The notes under the pieces: generated by a model | What the model was told of the DNA's origin: nothing | Databases searched by the model: none | The model's input: the letters and a program-made list of their open reading frames with translations, nothing else | Shown here: piece by piece, positions 6,400 through 14,903 of the stretch | Layout of the letters: each line of letters starts with the position of its first letter | How positions within the stretch are numbered: the first letter of the stretch is position 1 | Origin: DAMCZI01 sp032095175 | GTDB taxonomy: Bacteria > Bacillota > Clostridia > Clostridiales > Caloramatoraceae | Direction of reading: 5' to 3' | NCBI GenBank assembly: GCA_032095175.1 | Contig: DAMCZI010000070.1 | Location: 1-15,861, forward strand | Length of the DNA stretch: 15,861 nucleotides | Position numbers and translations under genes: made by a program

Positions 6400-7932
6400 A
6401 TGACTAGATATAGAAGAAATAGAAGCTTGGATAACAATATAGAAAATAATAGTGAATCAATTACTTCAAATCTCTCAACGTCTATGAATGAAAACGTAGG
6501 GAAAATAAAAATGATATTTAATAATGATGAGACAATTATATTCAGATACTTTGAAAGTCAGCATACAGATAATGTTAAATGCTATATAATTTTTGCCGAT
6601 GGAATGGTAGATACAGATATTATTAATAAAAGCGTAATATATCCTATAGTTAATAATAATTTTACAGTACCACTGACGAGCATTATCGATATTATAAAGA
6701 ACCAGGTTATTATTTCAAATGATGTCAGTGTTTCTATGGATGTAAATGAACTGGTTCAATCAATCATAAACGGAAACACTGTCCTTTTACTTGAAGGGTC
6801 AGATAAAGCTTTAAGTATAAATACAAAGGGTTGGAAATCAAGGTCAATAGAAGAACCACAAGGGGAAAAAGTGATTCGCGGACCTAGAGAAGGCTTTACA
6901 GAAGATATTATGGTAAACCTTTCAATGGTTAGAAGAAAGATTAAGAATCCAGATTTAAAATTTAAATTTAAAACTTTTGGAGAAAGGTCAAAGACCAAAG
7001 GATGCCTTTGCTATATTGAAGGTATTGTAAATAAAAAAATTCTTGATGAAATTAATAGAAGATTAGAGCAGATAAATATTGATGGAGTCCTAGATACAGG
7101 CTATATACAGGAATTAATAAGGGATGCCCCATTTACACCTTTTAGAACGATAGGAACAACAGAAAGACCAGATGTAGTTGCTGGAAAAATTCTTGAAGGA
7201 AGAGTTGCCTTTATATTAGATGGTTCTCCAATTGCGTTAACAATGCCTTTTGTATTTATTGAGTATTTTCAGGCAAGTGAAGATTATTATAACAATTTTT
7301 ACTATGCATCTATTAGTAGAATAATTAGAATAATTTCTTTTATTCTTACTGTGAATGTCCCTGCACTATATCTTGCCTTAATAACCTTCCATCAGGAGAT
7401 AATACCAACAGAACTTTTAGTAAGTATTTCTGCTGCAAGACAAGGAATGCCACTGCCATCTGTTGTTGAAGCACTTAGTCTTATCCTAGTTTTTGAAATT
7501 TTAAGAGAGACAGGGGCACGTGTACCAAGCTATATTGGTCAGGCATTGAGTATAGTAGGAGCATTAGTTTTAGGTCAGGCAGCAGTCCAAGCAAGGTTTG
7601 TAAGTGCACCAATGGTTATTATCATTGGTTTATCCGGCATAACAGGTCTAATGACTCAAAAAATTAAGGGAGCAGTTATAATAATACGAATAGTACTTTT
7701 ATTGTCAGCTTCCATTATTGGTATCTATGGAGTTACATTTGGAGTTATGGGAATAATAGCACACCTGTTTAGTATACGTTCCTTTGGAGTTATGTATATG
7801 AGTGGGATAGGCACTATTAATCCTCAAGATATTAAGGACACATTAATAAGGTCACCTTTGTGGTTTATGAAATATAGACCTAGGTTTGCTTCAATTAAAA
7901 ATCAGGTAAGGCAGAAGGATGGGAGGCAATAA
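6400..7932 (+). CDS. gerKA: Spore germinant receptor A subunit (GerA/GerKA family)
   Basis: Integral inner-membrane subunit of a nutrient receptor that triggers spore germination. The 510 residues match the family. An N-terminal soluble domain of about 280 residues contains the hallmark EPQGEKVIRGPREGFTE (152-168) and TPFRTIGTTERPD (246-258). It is followed by GRVAFILDGSP (268-278) and a membrane domain with about five segments between roughly 280 and 460 (for example 308-330, 355-370, 380-400, 404-420, 425-455). The extra N terminus (1-35) is rich in Asn and Ser and probably disordered. It is the first gene of the A-C-D-B operon. I did not find a clear forespore sigma-G promoter in 6163-6399, although that is where one would be expected. 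Confidence 0.95.
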   Translation: MTRYRRNRSLDNNIENNSESITSNLSTSMNENVGKIKMIFNNDETIIFRYFESQHTDNVKCYIIFADGMVDTDIINKSVIYPIVNNNFTVPLTSIIDIIKNQVIISNDVSVSMDVNELVQSIINGNTVLLLEGSDKALSINTKGWKSRSIEEPQGEKVIRGPREGFTEDIMVNLSMVRRKIKNPDLKFKFKTFGERSKTKGCLCYIEGIVNKKILDEINRRLEQINIDGVLDTGYIQELIRDAPFTPFRTIGTTERPDVVAGKILEGRVAFILDGSPIALTMPFVFIEYFQASEDYYNNFYYASISRIIRIISFILTVNVPALYLALITFHQEIIPTELLVSISAARQGMPLPSVVEALSLILVFEILRETGARVPSYIGQALSIVGALVLGQAAVQARFVSAPMVIIIGLSGITGLMTQKIKGAVIIIRIVLLLSASIIGIYGVTFGVMGIIAHLFSIRSFGVMYMSGIGTINPQDIKDTLIRSPLWFMKYRPRFASIKNQVRQKDGRQ

Positions 7933-7935
7933 AAT

Positions 7936-9093
7936 ATGAAAATAAGTAAAATATTATTTTTGCTTATTCAGCTTCTGCTAATAATGTTTATTGCTGCAGG
8001 GTGTTGGAATTATAGGGAGATTAACAGGCTTTCAATTGTTGCAGGATTAGCTATTGATAAGGCAAAGAATAATAAATATCTTTTTTCTGTAGAAATAGTT
8101 AATGTTAAAACAGGAGGAACTGAGCCTAACATTTCTTCTGAGAAAGTAAGTGTTGAAGGAGAAACATGGTTTGATGCAGCAAGAAATGTAATAAGAGTTT
8201 CAGGAAAAAGATTATATTTCAGTCATACTAAAATTGTTATTTTAAGCAAAGATATTGCAGAGGAAGGGTTAGTACAGATAATTGACTGGCTAAACAGAGA
8301 TGCAGAAACAAGATTAACAATAAAGTTTTTGGTTTCTAAGGAAAAAACAGCAAAAGAAGTTTTAGCATTGCCAAGTACTACTAGTGAGATTCATTCCTTT
8401 GAAATAGATGACATGCTTACAGCGCAAACAAGCGTTCCGAAATTTCCTAATGTGATGTTAAGGGAGCTATTAAATAATTTAGCTGGAAAGGGTATATCTG
8501 CAACTTTACCTACTATAAAAATAGCTACATATGCTGGAAAAAAGAAGGCTGAACTCGGAGGTACAGCGATATTTAAAAGGGATAAACTTGTTGGATTCTT
8601 AAATGAAGAAGAAACACAAGGGATGCTATTTGTGACAAATAAGATTAAATCAGGTTTAATTGTAAGTAAGAATTTATTGGGAGACAAAAGAACTAACTTG
8701 GCATTTGAAATTTTCAAAACCAATACAAAGATAAAGCCAGAATACTCAAATGGAAAGCTGCTAATGAATATACACATTGCTACTTCAGTCTCAATAGGAG
8801 AGCAGGGAACCACAAAGAATTACATAGATGAAAATGGAAGGAAACTGGCAGCGACAGTTACTGAACAAAAAATGGAAAAGGATTTTAAAAAACTAATTAA
8901 AAGAGTTCAAGAAGATTATGATGCTGATATTTTTGGATTTGGGAAAACAGTAATGCGTGAAATTCCTAAAGTGTGGAGAAAAATGGAGAAAAACTGGAAT
9001 GAGGAGTTTAAAAAAATAGATGTTAATATTGATGTAGAATTGGATGTGAAAAATAGTGGTATTTCTAAAAAGTCAATAAAAGTGGGTGATTAG
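7936..9093 (+). CDS. gerKC: Spore germinant receptor C subunit, lipoprotein (GerC/GerKC family)
   Basis: Lipoprotein anchored to the outer face of the inner spore membrane and required for receptor function. The 385-residue chain opens with a lipoprotein signal: basic start, hydrophobic stretch and lipobox FIAAGC with Cys23. It continues with the family block CWNYREINRLSIVAGLAID. SFEIDDMLTAQ and LNEEETQGMLFVTNKIKSG in the middle, and the charged C-terminal half, are typical of GerC proteins. The start is 3 bases after the gerKA stop, with GGGAGG (7921-7926) inside the end of gerKA, so the two are translationally linked. Confidence 0.94.
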   Translation: MKISKILFLLIQLLLIMFIAAGCWNYREINRLSIVAGLAIDKAKNNKYLFSVEIVNVKTGGTEPNISSEKVSVEGETWFDAARNVIRVSGKRLYFSHTKIVILSKDIAEEGLVQIIDWLNRDAETRLTIKFLVSKEKTAKEVLALPSTTSEIHSFEIDDMLTAQTSVPKFPNVMLRELLNNLAGKGISATLPTIKIATYAGKKKAELGGTAIFKRDKLVGFLNEEETQGMLFVTNKIKSGLIVSKNLLGDKRTNLAFEIFKTNTKIKPEYSNGKLLMNIHIATSVSIGEQGTTKNYIDENGRKLAATVTEQKMEKDFKKLIKRVQEDYDADIFGFGKTVMREIPKVWRKMEKNWNEEFKKIDVNIDVELDVKNSGISKKSIKVGD

Positions 9094-9096
9094 CAA

Positions 9097-9312
9097 ATGG
9101 ATATGTTTATAATATGTGTACTTATTTACACAGTACTAATTACAGTTGAATTAATACCTATATACAAAAAAAAGGACTGGAAGCTTTTTTGGTTTTACAC
9201 AATAATAATTGTTATTACTTTTTCTAATAGTATAGCCTATGGATTTGGTGTTAAGATACCAAGTCCAGCTGAACCAATAAAAAAAATAGTAACAATTATT
9301 TGGGGATTATAA
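9097..9312 (+). CDS. Small two-helix membrane protein, likely germinant receptor D-type subunit
   Basis: A 71-residue protein with two hydrophobic helices (about 3-22 and 32-48) joined by a short basic turn, YKKKDWK (23-29), and a short tail ending PIKKIVTIIWGL. It starts 3 bases after the gerKC stop with GGGTGA (9084-9089) as ribosome site. Short two-helix proteins of this size are known in Bacillus germination receptor operons (the so-called D subunits), where they modulate receptor response. The assignment here rests on size, topology and place in the operon, not on a sequence match I can name. It is conserved in reading frame and well spaced, so I consider it a real gene. Confidence 0.8.
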   Translation: MDMFIICVLIYTVLITVELIPIYKKKDWKLFWFYTIIIVITFSNSIAYGFGVKIPSPAEPIKKIVTIIWGL

Positions 9313-9331
9313 TTAAAATTTATTATATTGC

Positions 9332-9337
9332 AGGTGA
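9332..9337 (+). promoter_or_regulatory. Ribosome binding site for a TTG start of gerKB
   Basis: AGGTGA lies 6 bases before TTG 9344. The next in-frame ATG, at 9386, would remove most of the first membrane helix and has no ribosome site. Confidence 0.75.
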
Positions 9338-9343
9338 TTTTAT

Positions 9344-10453
9344 TTGCAAAAAGAGTTTATATCACAAAAGCATGCTGTTTCAATTATGATTTTGTTTTTT
9401 ATAGGAAGCACAATGGTTCTTGGAGTTGGTGCAGAAGCCAAGCAGGATGTGTGGATCTCAATTCCGCTTGCCATGCTTATGGCCACACCTATGTTCTTTG
9501 TGTATGCAAGGATTGTTAAACTCTTTCCAGGGAATAATTTATATGAAATTTTGGAAATTCTTTATGGAAAAATATTTGGTAAAAGTATATCTGTTTTATT
9601 TATATGGTATTCACTTCATCTTGGATCACTTGTTATTAGGAATATAACAGAGTTTATACAAATAGTTTCAATTCCTGAAACACCACAGTTTATTCTGGTT
9701 ATATCTGTGGGATTGCTAGCTGTATATTTTATAAAGCTGGGAATAGAAGTTATAGGACGTTGGGCAAAAGTTATTTATGCATTTTCATTTATAAGCATAT
9801 TCATACTTTATGCTTTATCAGCAACACAAATACATCCAGAAAATATTATGCCTGTTTTATATAATGGTTTAAAACCAGTTATTAAAAGTGCTACTACAGT
9901 TTTTTCTTTTCCAATGGCTGAAACAGTTGTATTTATTTCTTTTTTAGGACTTCTACGTAAAGAAGATAGTCCCTATAAAGTATACTATAAAAGCATGTTA
10001 ATAGCAGGAATAACTATAACCATTGCAGCGGTTAGGAATGTTATGGTACTAGGAGTGGAGCTGGCTTCAACATTATATTTCCCATCTTATTCTTCAGTAA
10101 GCTTAATTAACATTAGTAACTTTCTTCAAAGAGCTGAAATAATGATAACGATTATATTTTTACTGTCTGGATTTATAAAAATTTGTGTATGCCTTTATTC
10201 GACATGCATTGGTATTGCAAAGGTATTTAACTTTAAGGACTATAGAGATATAGTTACTCCGACTGCATTAATAATGATAAATATTACATATATTATATAT
10301 AATAGTGCCATGGAGATGTTTGACTGGGCAACAAAAATTTATAAGTTTTATGCTTTTCCATTTCAAGTAATACTTCCAATTATTATTTTAATAACCGCAG
10401 AAATAAAAACTCGTACTATGAAAAATAAAAGTACTGCAGAAATAAAAGGATAA
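9344..10453 (+). CDS. gerKB: Spore germinant receptor B subunit (GerB/GerKB family, TTG start)
   Basis: Polytopic inner-membrane subunit of the germinant receptor, of the amino acid/polyamine/organocation-transporter-like fold, thought to bind the nutrient. The 369 residues with about ten membrane segments match the family. The N terminus QKEFISQKHAVSIMILFFIGSTMVLG is typical (first helix at 11-28). PGNNLYEILEILYGKIFGK (62-80) and the later ALIMINITYIIYNSAMEMFDW region also fit. The start codon is TTG. It is the last gene of the operon, and its stop codon is part of the following hairpin. Together with the A and C subunits it gives one complete receptor; the nutrient cannot be read from sequence. 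Confidence 0.93.
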   Translation: MQKEFISQKHAVSIMILFFIGSTMVLGVGAEAKQDVWISIPLAMLMATPMFFVYARIVKLFPGNNLYEILEILYGKIFGKSISVLFIWYSLHLGSLVIRNITEFIQIVSIPETPQFILVISVGLLAVYFIKLGIEVIGRWAKVIYAFSFISIFILYALSATQIHPENIMPVLYNGLKPVIKSATTVFSFPMAETVVFISFLGLLRKEDSPYKVYYKSMLIAGITITIAAVRNVMVLGVELASTLYFPSYSSVSLINISNFLQRAEIMITIIFLLSGFIKICVCLYSTCIGIAKVFNFKDYRDIVTPTALIMINITYIIYNSAMEMFDWATKIYKFYAFPFQVILPIIILITAEIKTRTMKNKSTAEIKG

Positions 10454-10514
10454 ACTGTTCCCTGTAAGACAGACACAACCTTTTTTGTGTGTCCATCCTA
10501 CAGGGTATAGTTTA
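10451..10514. terminator. Bidirectional terminator between gerKB and the BCCT gene
   Basis: A long interrupted stem: TAAACT/AGTTTA at the base, CCCTGTA (10460-10466)/TACAGGG (10499-10505), and a GACACAA/TTGTG top with a CCTTTT loop. A T-rich run follows in the plus direction. It starts on the gerKB stop codon and lies 52 bases past the stop of the convergent transporter gene. Confidence 0.85.
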
Positions 10515-10565
10515 CATTTTCTTATTTTAGTTAATGCTTACTTTGTATGTTTTGTAAAAATGATT

Positions 10566-12077
10566 CTATATTTTTTCTTCTCTTAAAGCCTTCCAAAGTG
10601 CAATACAAGCAAATACCATAACAAATATGAATGGAAATGCCGCTGCTACTGAAGCTGTTTGCAGAGAAGATAATCCTCCTGCAAGCAAAAGTGATGTTGC
10701 TAAAAGAGATTGTATAAGCCCCCATGTTATCTTTTTTGAGTTACTTGGGTTCAAGTCTCCATCTGATGTTAACATTCCTAATACAAAGGTTGCTGAGTTT
10801 GCAGAAGTAATGAAGAAGGTCCCAAGTAAAAATACTGCAATAATTGATAGTATTATACCTAATTTATAGTGTCCCATTACAGCAAAGAAGGCTGTTTCAG
10901 GAGAAGCTGCCATTGATTTTAAGGCATCCATTCCAAGCTTACCTGTGACACCTAAATCTATTCCCATCGCTCCATATACTGCAAACCAAATAAATGAAGC
11001 TATTGAAGGAGCAATTATAACTCCAAAAACAAACTCTTTTATTGTTCTTCCCTTTGAGATTCTTGCTATAAAGGTACCTACAAATGGTGCCCATGCAATC
11101 CACCATGCCCAGTAAAAAATTCTCCATCCATTTAGCCATGTATTATCACCGAATGCCTCTATTCTCAGACTGTCCTGAATAAATGTCCCGATATAAGAAC
11201 CAAACCCATTTGTTAATGAGTTTATAATTTTAAGTGTTGGACCTACAAGTAATGAAATAATTAGCAGTCCAATGGCTAGATATAAATTTACATCAGATAT
11301 TATCTTTATACCCTTATCTATTCCACTAACAGCAGACCATATAAATATTACTGTTATTACTGCAATTATTATAATTTGAACTATTTGGTTTTCTGGTATT
11401 TTAAATAGATACTTAAGACCACTATTTATTTGAAGTGTACCAAGACCAAGAGATGTAGCGACTCCAGCTACTGTTGCAAAAACTGCAAAAATATCTATCA
11501 TTTTACCAATAGGACCATTGACACCCTTTTCGCCAATCAGTGGTTCAAAAATGCTGCTTATAAGACCGGGTTTGTTTTTCCTGAATTGAAAGTATGCAAG
11601 TGCAAGACCAATTATGCTGTAATTTGCCCATGGGTGAAATCCCCAATGCATAAATGAAGTTTTTATAGCAAAATTAGCTGCTTCTACAGAGCCTGGCTTT
11701 AGGCCCGGTGGTGCTACAAAATGTGAAATAGGTTCTGCAACGCCCCAGAATACTAATCCTATGCCCATTCCTGCACCAAATAGCATTGCAAACCATGAGG
11801 CAGTACTATAATCAGGCTTTGAATCATCTGAGCCAAGCTTTATATTTCCATATTTGCTTAGTGCTAAGAAAATAGCAAATATAACAAAAACAAGCATTGA
11901 TAATAGATATGACCATCCAAAATTGTTTGTTAAAAAGCCCAGTAGATTATTTGCTGCATTGGCGAAGCTGTCTTTAGCAGCTATAGCCCATATAACTATG
12001 ATGAATGTTATAGCTAAAGATATATAGTAAACGCTTTTTCCTGTTTTGCTTTTTTGTACATTTGAGTTCTTTCCCAT
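10566..12077 (-). CDS. BCCT-family transporter, probably for glycine betaine
   Basis: Sodium- or proton-coupled uptake of a trimethylammonium compound. The 503 residues carry about 12 membrane helices and the BCCT signature WAWWIAWAPFVGTFIARIS (323-341). Its tryptophans (323, 325, 326, 329) form the aromatic betaine box in characterised members. GAGMGIGL (101-108) is the GxGxG motif found in sodium-coupled betaine carriers. After the last helix only a short tail remains (ALWKALREEKI), unlike BetP, whose long C-terminal tail senses osmotic stress. Together with its place after grdI and grdH, this suggests a feeding rather than an osmoprotective role (inference). ATG 12077 has an AGGAGGT site. 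It may be read both from the grd promoter and at reduced level past the hairpin at 12118-12152. Confidence 0.93.
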   Translation of the reverse strand: MGKNSNVQKSKTGKSVYYISLAITFIIVIWAIAAKDSFANAANNLLGFLTNNFGWSYLLSMLVFVIFAIFLALSKYGNIKLGSDDSKPDYSTASWFAMLFGAGMGIGLVFWGVAEPISHFVAPPGLKPGSVEAANFAIKTSFMHWGFHPWANYSIIGLALAYFQFRKNKPGLISSIFEPLIGEKGVNGPIGKMIDIFAVFATVAGVATSLGLGTLQINSGLKYLFKIPENQIVQIIIIAVITVIFIWSAVSGIDKGIKIISDVNLYLAIGLLIISLLVGPTLKIINSLTNGFGSYIGTFIQDSLRIEAFGDNTWLNGWRIFYWAWWIAWAPFVGTFIARISKGRTIKEFVFGVIIAPSIASFIWFAVYGAMGIDLGVTGKLGMDALKSMAASPETAFFAVMGHYKLGIILSIIAVFLLGTFFITSANSATFVLGMLTSDGDLNPSNSKKITWGLIQSLLATSLLLAGGLSSLQTASVAAAFPFIFVMVFACIALWKALREEKI

Positions 12078-12117
12078 ATTGTACCTCCTGTTATACAGAA
12101 TAAGGTGTATTACTATT

Positions 12118-12152
12118 TACCAAGTCTCACCCGCTAAGGATGAGACTTGGTA
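12118..12152 (-). promoter_or_regulatory. Intercistronic hairpin between grdH and the BCCT gene
   Basis: A perfect 12-bp stem (TACCAAGTCTCA/TGAGACTTGGTA) with an 11-base loop starts 10 bases after the grdH stop. No T run follows on the minus strand (AATAGTAAT), so it is a weak terminator at most. More likely it is an mRNA 3'-end stabiliser or attenuator that makes the transporter less abundant than the reductase. Confidence 0.65.
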
Positions 12153-12161
12153 TAGGAATAG

Positions 12162-13472
12162 TTATAGTTTAACCTTAAAAACAGTTTGATCTTCAACATT
12201 AGTAGCTAATGCATCAAGAGCAACGCCAACTCTATGATAACGAAGCTTCCACTGTTCTTTTTTATCTGTTCCTGGGTGTCCTAATGGGTATGGTATTGAG
12301 ATAGTTGGAACTATTCTGTTTGAACCCACTGTCTTAGCAACTGGAATTAAGTTAGCCATCTGTACAATTGGGAATCCAGCTCTTTCAAATTCTTTTACCA
12401 TCGTTGCGCCGCAACGTGTACAGGTACCTCAGGTGGAAACAAGAATAATACCATCAACATTATCCTCTCTGAGGTATGGAATAATTTCTTTTGCCATTCT
12501 AGCTGCTTCAGCCTGTGTCGTTCCTGTACCTACAGTTGAATAGAAATAGTCATGAAGCTTTCCTATTTTACCTTCCTTCTCATAGGCTCTTAATGCATCT
12601 ATAGGAGCTATAACATCAGGGTCTGCATCTGCTGCAGCTGGATCGAAGCCAGCGTGTATTGTCTTGTAAACTCCACCCTTTAAATCGTCAACTCCAGCAA
12701 TGTTGTACCTTCCCCATCTTGTTGCTGATGCTGATTGTATTCTATCAGGGTTGTCAACTGGTACAATACCACCTGTGTTAACAAAAGCAATTTTTGCTTT
12801 GCTCAAATCACTTATAGGAGCTGCAATTGGAACTCTATCCATCTCTGGTATTGGAAGTTCAGTTTCAAAGGTTTCACCATTTAGCTTCTTGATCAGCATT
12901 TCAACAACTCTATCAGAAGCTGGTTTTGCATCCTTTCTCCAAACCTGATGTCTATTTCCTCTTTCAAAATAGCCTTCTTCTTCTGCACCTAATATTTCTT
13001 CACCATTAACAAGCTTATTCCCAAGCGAAGCCATTGCTGATATGTCAGCTCTCATCTTAGCAGCACTGTGTCCGCCCTTAAGAATGTACATGTCTTTTTT
13101 AAACATTTCAACACCAGGATTTTCAATATGCATTGATGTAACAACAGGAACATTAAATTTTTCCTTAACAGCTTTACATATATGACCACAGGCACTTCCA
13201 TATCTTCCTGCCTGGAATGCTGGCCCTGCAAAGAATATATCGAATTCCTTATCCTTTAAAAAGCTTAAGATAGTTTCTACAGCTTCTTCAGTGTTTGAAC
13301 CTATAAAATTATCACCACATATAATAGTATGTGTAACTTCACCATCAAAGTGTTTGTTAAGCTCCATAGCAGGACCTACAAGTCCTTCATTAATTGTAGG
13401 AGCGAAATCTGCTTTTTCTTCTCCGCCTATTTGACCAAAAAACTGGTTTATATATAAAATAGCTTTTTTCAT
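12162..13472 (-). CDS. grdH: Betaine reductase protein B, selenocysteine-containing subunit (GrdH type)
   Basis: Part of the substrate-specific protein B of the glycine/sarcosine/betaine reductases; it releases the amine and passes the acetyl carbon to selenoprotein A. The frame is interrupted by TGA at 12429-12431, read as selenocysteine at residue 348. With it the protein has 436 residues, the usual family length. The active-site context is U348-G-T-C351-T-R-C354, the UxxCxxC motif of this family. The N terminus KKAILYINQFFGQIGGEE is typical, as are VPVVTSMHIENPG (108-120) and AFVNTGGIVPVDNPDRIQ (229-246). The C-terminal part GFPIVQMANLIPVAKTVG follows directly in frame. Betaine rather than sarcosine is chosen because a BCCT gene follows; sequence alone does not separate GrdF from GrdH for me. 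ATG 13472 is chosen over GTG 13481, which lies inside the ribosome site. Confidence 0.93.
12396..12426 (-). promoter_or_regulatory. SECIS-like hairpin directing selenocysteine insertion in grdH
   Basis: In the minus-strand RNA, CGUUGC and GCAACG form a perfect 6-bp stem closed by a GGC loop. UACC/GGUA form a lower stem across an internal loop. The apical loop begins 18 bases after the UGA and its first base is G. Both fit the published general pattern for bacterial SECIS elements (loop about 16-37 bases after the UGA, G among the first loop bases). Confidence 0.8.
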
Positions 13473-13478
13473 TACAGG

Positions 13479-13488
13479 CACCTCCTTA
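13479..13488 (-). promoter_or_regulatory. Stop codon of grdI fused with the grdH ribosome site
   Basis: TAAGGAGGTG on the minus strand is fully complementary to the 16S rRNA tail. Its first three bases are the grdI stop codon, and ATG 13472 follows 6 bases later. This couples translation of the two subunits and rules out GTG 13481 as start. Confidence 0.9.
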
Positions 13489-14811
13489 AAATTCCTTCAT
13501 TGTTTTTGGTGACCAACCAACAACCTGGTCTCCACAGAACATTGCATTATTCTCCATTATTATTGAGCCATCAGGCCTAACAGAAGGTCCTAATAATTCA
13601 TCGTTTGCCCATCCACCTGATAGTCCATCTCTTCCTAATGCTGCAAGCTCACCTATAACAGTTTCCATTGGAGGCAACTCAATTAGTTCAGAAACATTTC
13701 CACAGGATACTATAGCATCAAGCTTTTCATCAAGTGTAACAAGTGGCTGTGACTGACCATCTCTACCTGTACATTCATTTGTTATTCCTACAGTTTTAAC
13801 ACCTGCATTTTCAAGGGCTACAATACATGCTACAAAGTCAGCATCAGGGTTACCATATCCTTCTTCTGCAACGATTGCTCCAGTTGCTCCAAGGGATTTT
13901 GCAATTTGAGCAACAAACAATGCTGATCTATTTTTCTGCTCAAGGGCAACATTTAGGTTAGACATTATTATTCCAAGGAAGTTGATTGTTTTTCCATGTT
14001 CAGCATAAAGCCTTTTTATAACAGGGAAGTTCTGAAAATCATATGTTGCCCATTTTGATGAACAGGGCATAAAGCTTCCAGAAACGATTGCGCCATCTAA
14101 CACTTCATTTGGATGCATAAAGGTCGGAATCATGTGATTTGTATCCCATCCATAAAGTAAGTCATTATATCCTTCTTCTTCCATCTGAGACTGAGGCTGC
14201 ATTACAAATACAACAGAAGGCAATTTTTGAACCTCAGGTGATCTTTTTAAAGCAGATTCTAATTCATAGACTTCAGTTTCTTCTGGTTCTAAATCCTTAA
14301 CACACTGTGCTATAAATTCGGCAAGCTTATGCCCTGCTAATCTTAATGCTTTGTTTTTCTTTTGCTGCTCATTTTTTTCGAAGTCTTCGTCAGTATCTCC
14401 AACAAGAACAATATTTTTTAATTGAGAGAAGTAAGTGTATTTTGCTCCCTCTCCACTCATATCAATTAATCCATCCTGGAATCCACCCCAGTGTTTTCCT
14501 ACTACTATTAAGCTGCAGTCCTTAAGAGCATAAGTTCGCCCATTTCCTGCTTGTGAAAGCTCTCCAGTGTATCCAGGGAATAAAGCATCTCCGCTTAATT
14601 TCACTCTAGGCTCTATAGCTTCTTTAACAGGACATAAACGAACTTTATCTCCTGGTTTTACAATTAGAAGATCAGCCTCTGTTATGTGTTCATCTTCTAA
14701 GACAAAATCAAGAGCCTCCTTTTTATTTATTGTTAGAATGCCATTGGAGTAAGATGTTTTTTCACCAAACATGATGTCTTTAACGTAAAAATTACCAATT
14801 TCTAGTTTCAT
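13486..14811 (-). CDS. grdI: Betaine reductase protein B, proprotein of the carbonyl subunits (GrdI type)
   Basis: Partner of the selenoprotein in protein B. In this family the product is a proprotein that cleaves itself into about 25-kDa and 20-kDa parts; a cysteine becomes a carbonyl (pyruvoyl-type) group that binds the amine substrate. The 441 residues fit. Recognisable blocks are MKLEIGNFYVKDIMFGEKT, GFQDGLIDMSGEGAKYT (110-126), NPDADFVACIVALENAGVKT (321-340) and ECTGRDGQSQPLV (346-358). Cys250 in SGSFMPCSSKW lies where the cleavage is expected by size and is my best guess for the carbonyl precursor; this is not proven, and other cysteines exist (for example Cys347). ATG 14811 follows AAAGGAGT. 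It is the first gene of the grdI-grdH-BCCT unit, divergent from a TetR-type gene. GrdE and GrdG are close paralogues, so substrate assignment rests on context. Confidence 0.9.
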   Translation of the reverse strand: MKLEIGNFYVKDIMFGEKTSYSNGILTINKKEALDFVLEDEHITEADLLIVKPGDKVRLCPVKEAIEPRVKLSGDALFPGYTGELSQAGNGRTYALKDCSLIVVGKHWGGFQDGLIDMSGEGAKYTYFSQLKNIVLVGDTDEDFEKNEQQKKNKALRLAGHKLAEFIAQCVKDLEPEETEVYELESALKRSPEVQKLPSVVFVMQPQSQMEEEGYNDLLYGWDTNHMIPTFMHPNEVLDGAIVSGSFMPCSSKWATYDFQNFPVIKRLYAEHGKTINFLGIIMSNLNVALEQKNRSALFVAQIAKSLGATGAIVAEEGYGNPDADFVACIVALENAGVKTVGITNECTGRDGQSQPLVTLDEKLDAIVSCGNVSELIELPPMETVIGELAALGRDGLSGGWANDELLGPSVRPDGSIIMENNAMFCGDQVVGWSPKTMKEF

Positions 14812-14903
14812 TAACTTTACTCCTTTCGTTTAAAAATATTTTTGCCTTTTGTAGCTAAAAATTTTGTTAAAGTATTCTGAAAATTCTTTAATAAAATTTT
14901 AAC

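Noticed and set aside
9328..9647. Alternative small reading frames overlapping the start of gerKB
   Set aside because: They lie in other frames of the clear GerB coding sequence and have no ribosome sites of their own.
12429..12431. Nonsense mutation or frameshift splitting grdH into a pseudogene
   Set aside because: The frame continues without shift on both sides, the TGA falls exactly at the family's selenocysteine position, and a SECIS-like hairpin follows.
13479..13481. GTG as the grdH start codon
   Set aside because: It lies inside the TAAGGAGGTG ribosome site; ATG 13472 is correctly spaced and gives the family's usual N terminus.
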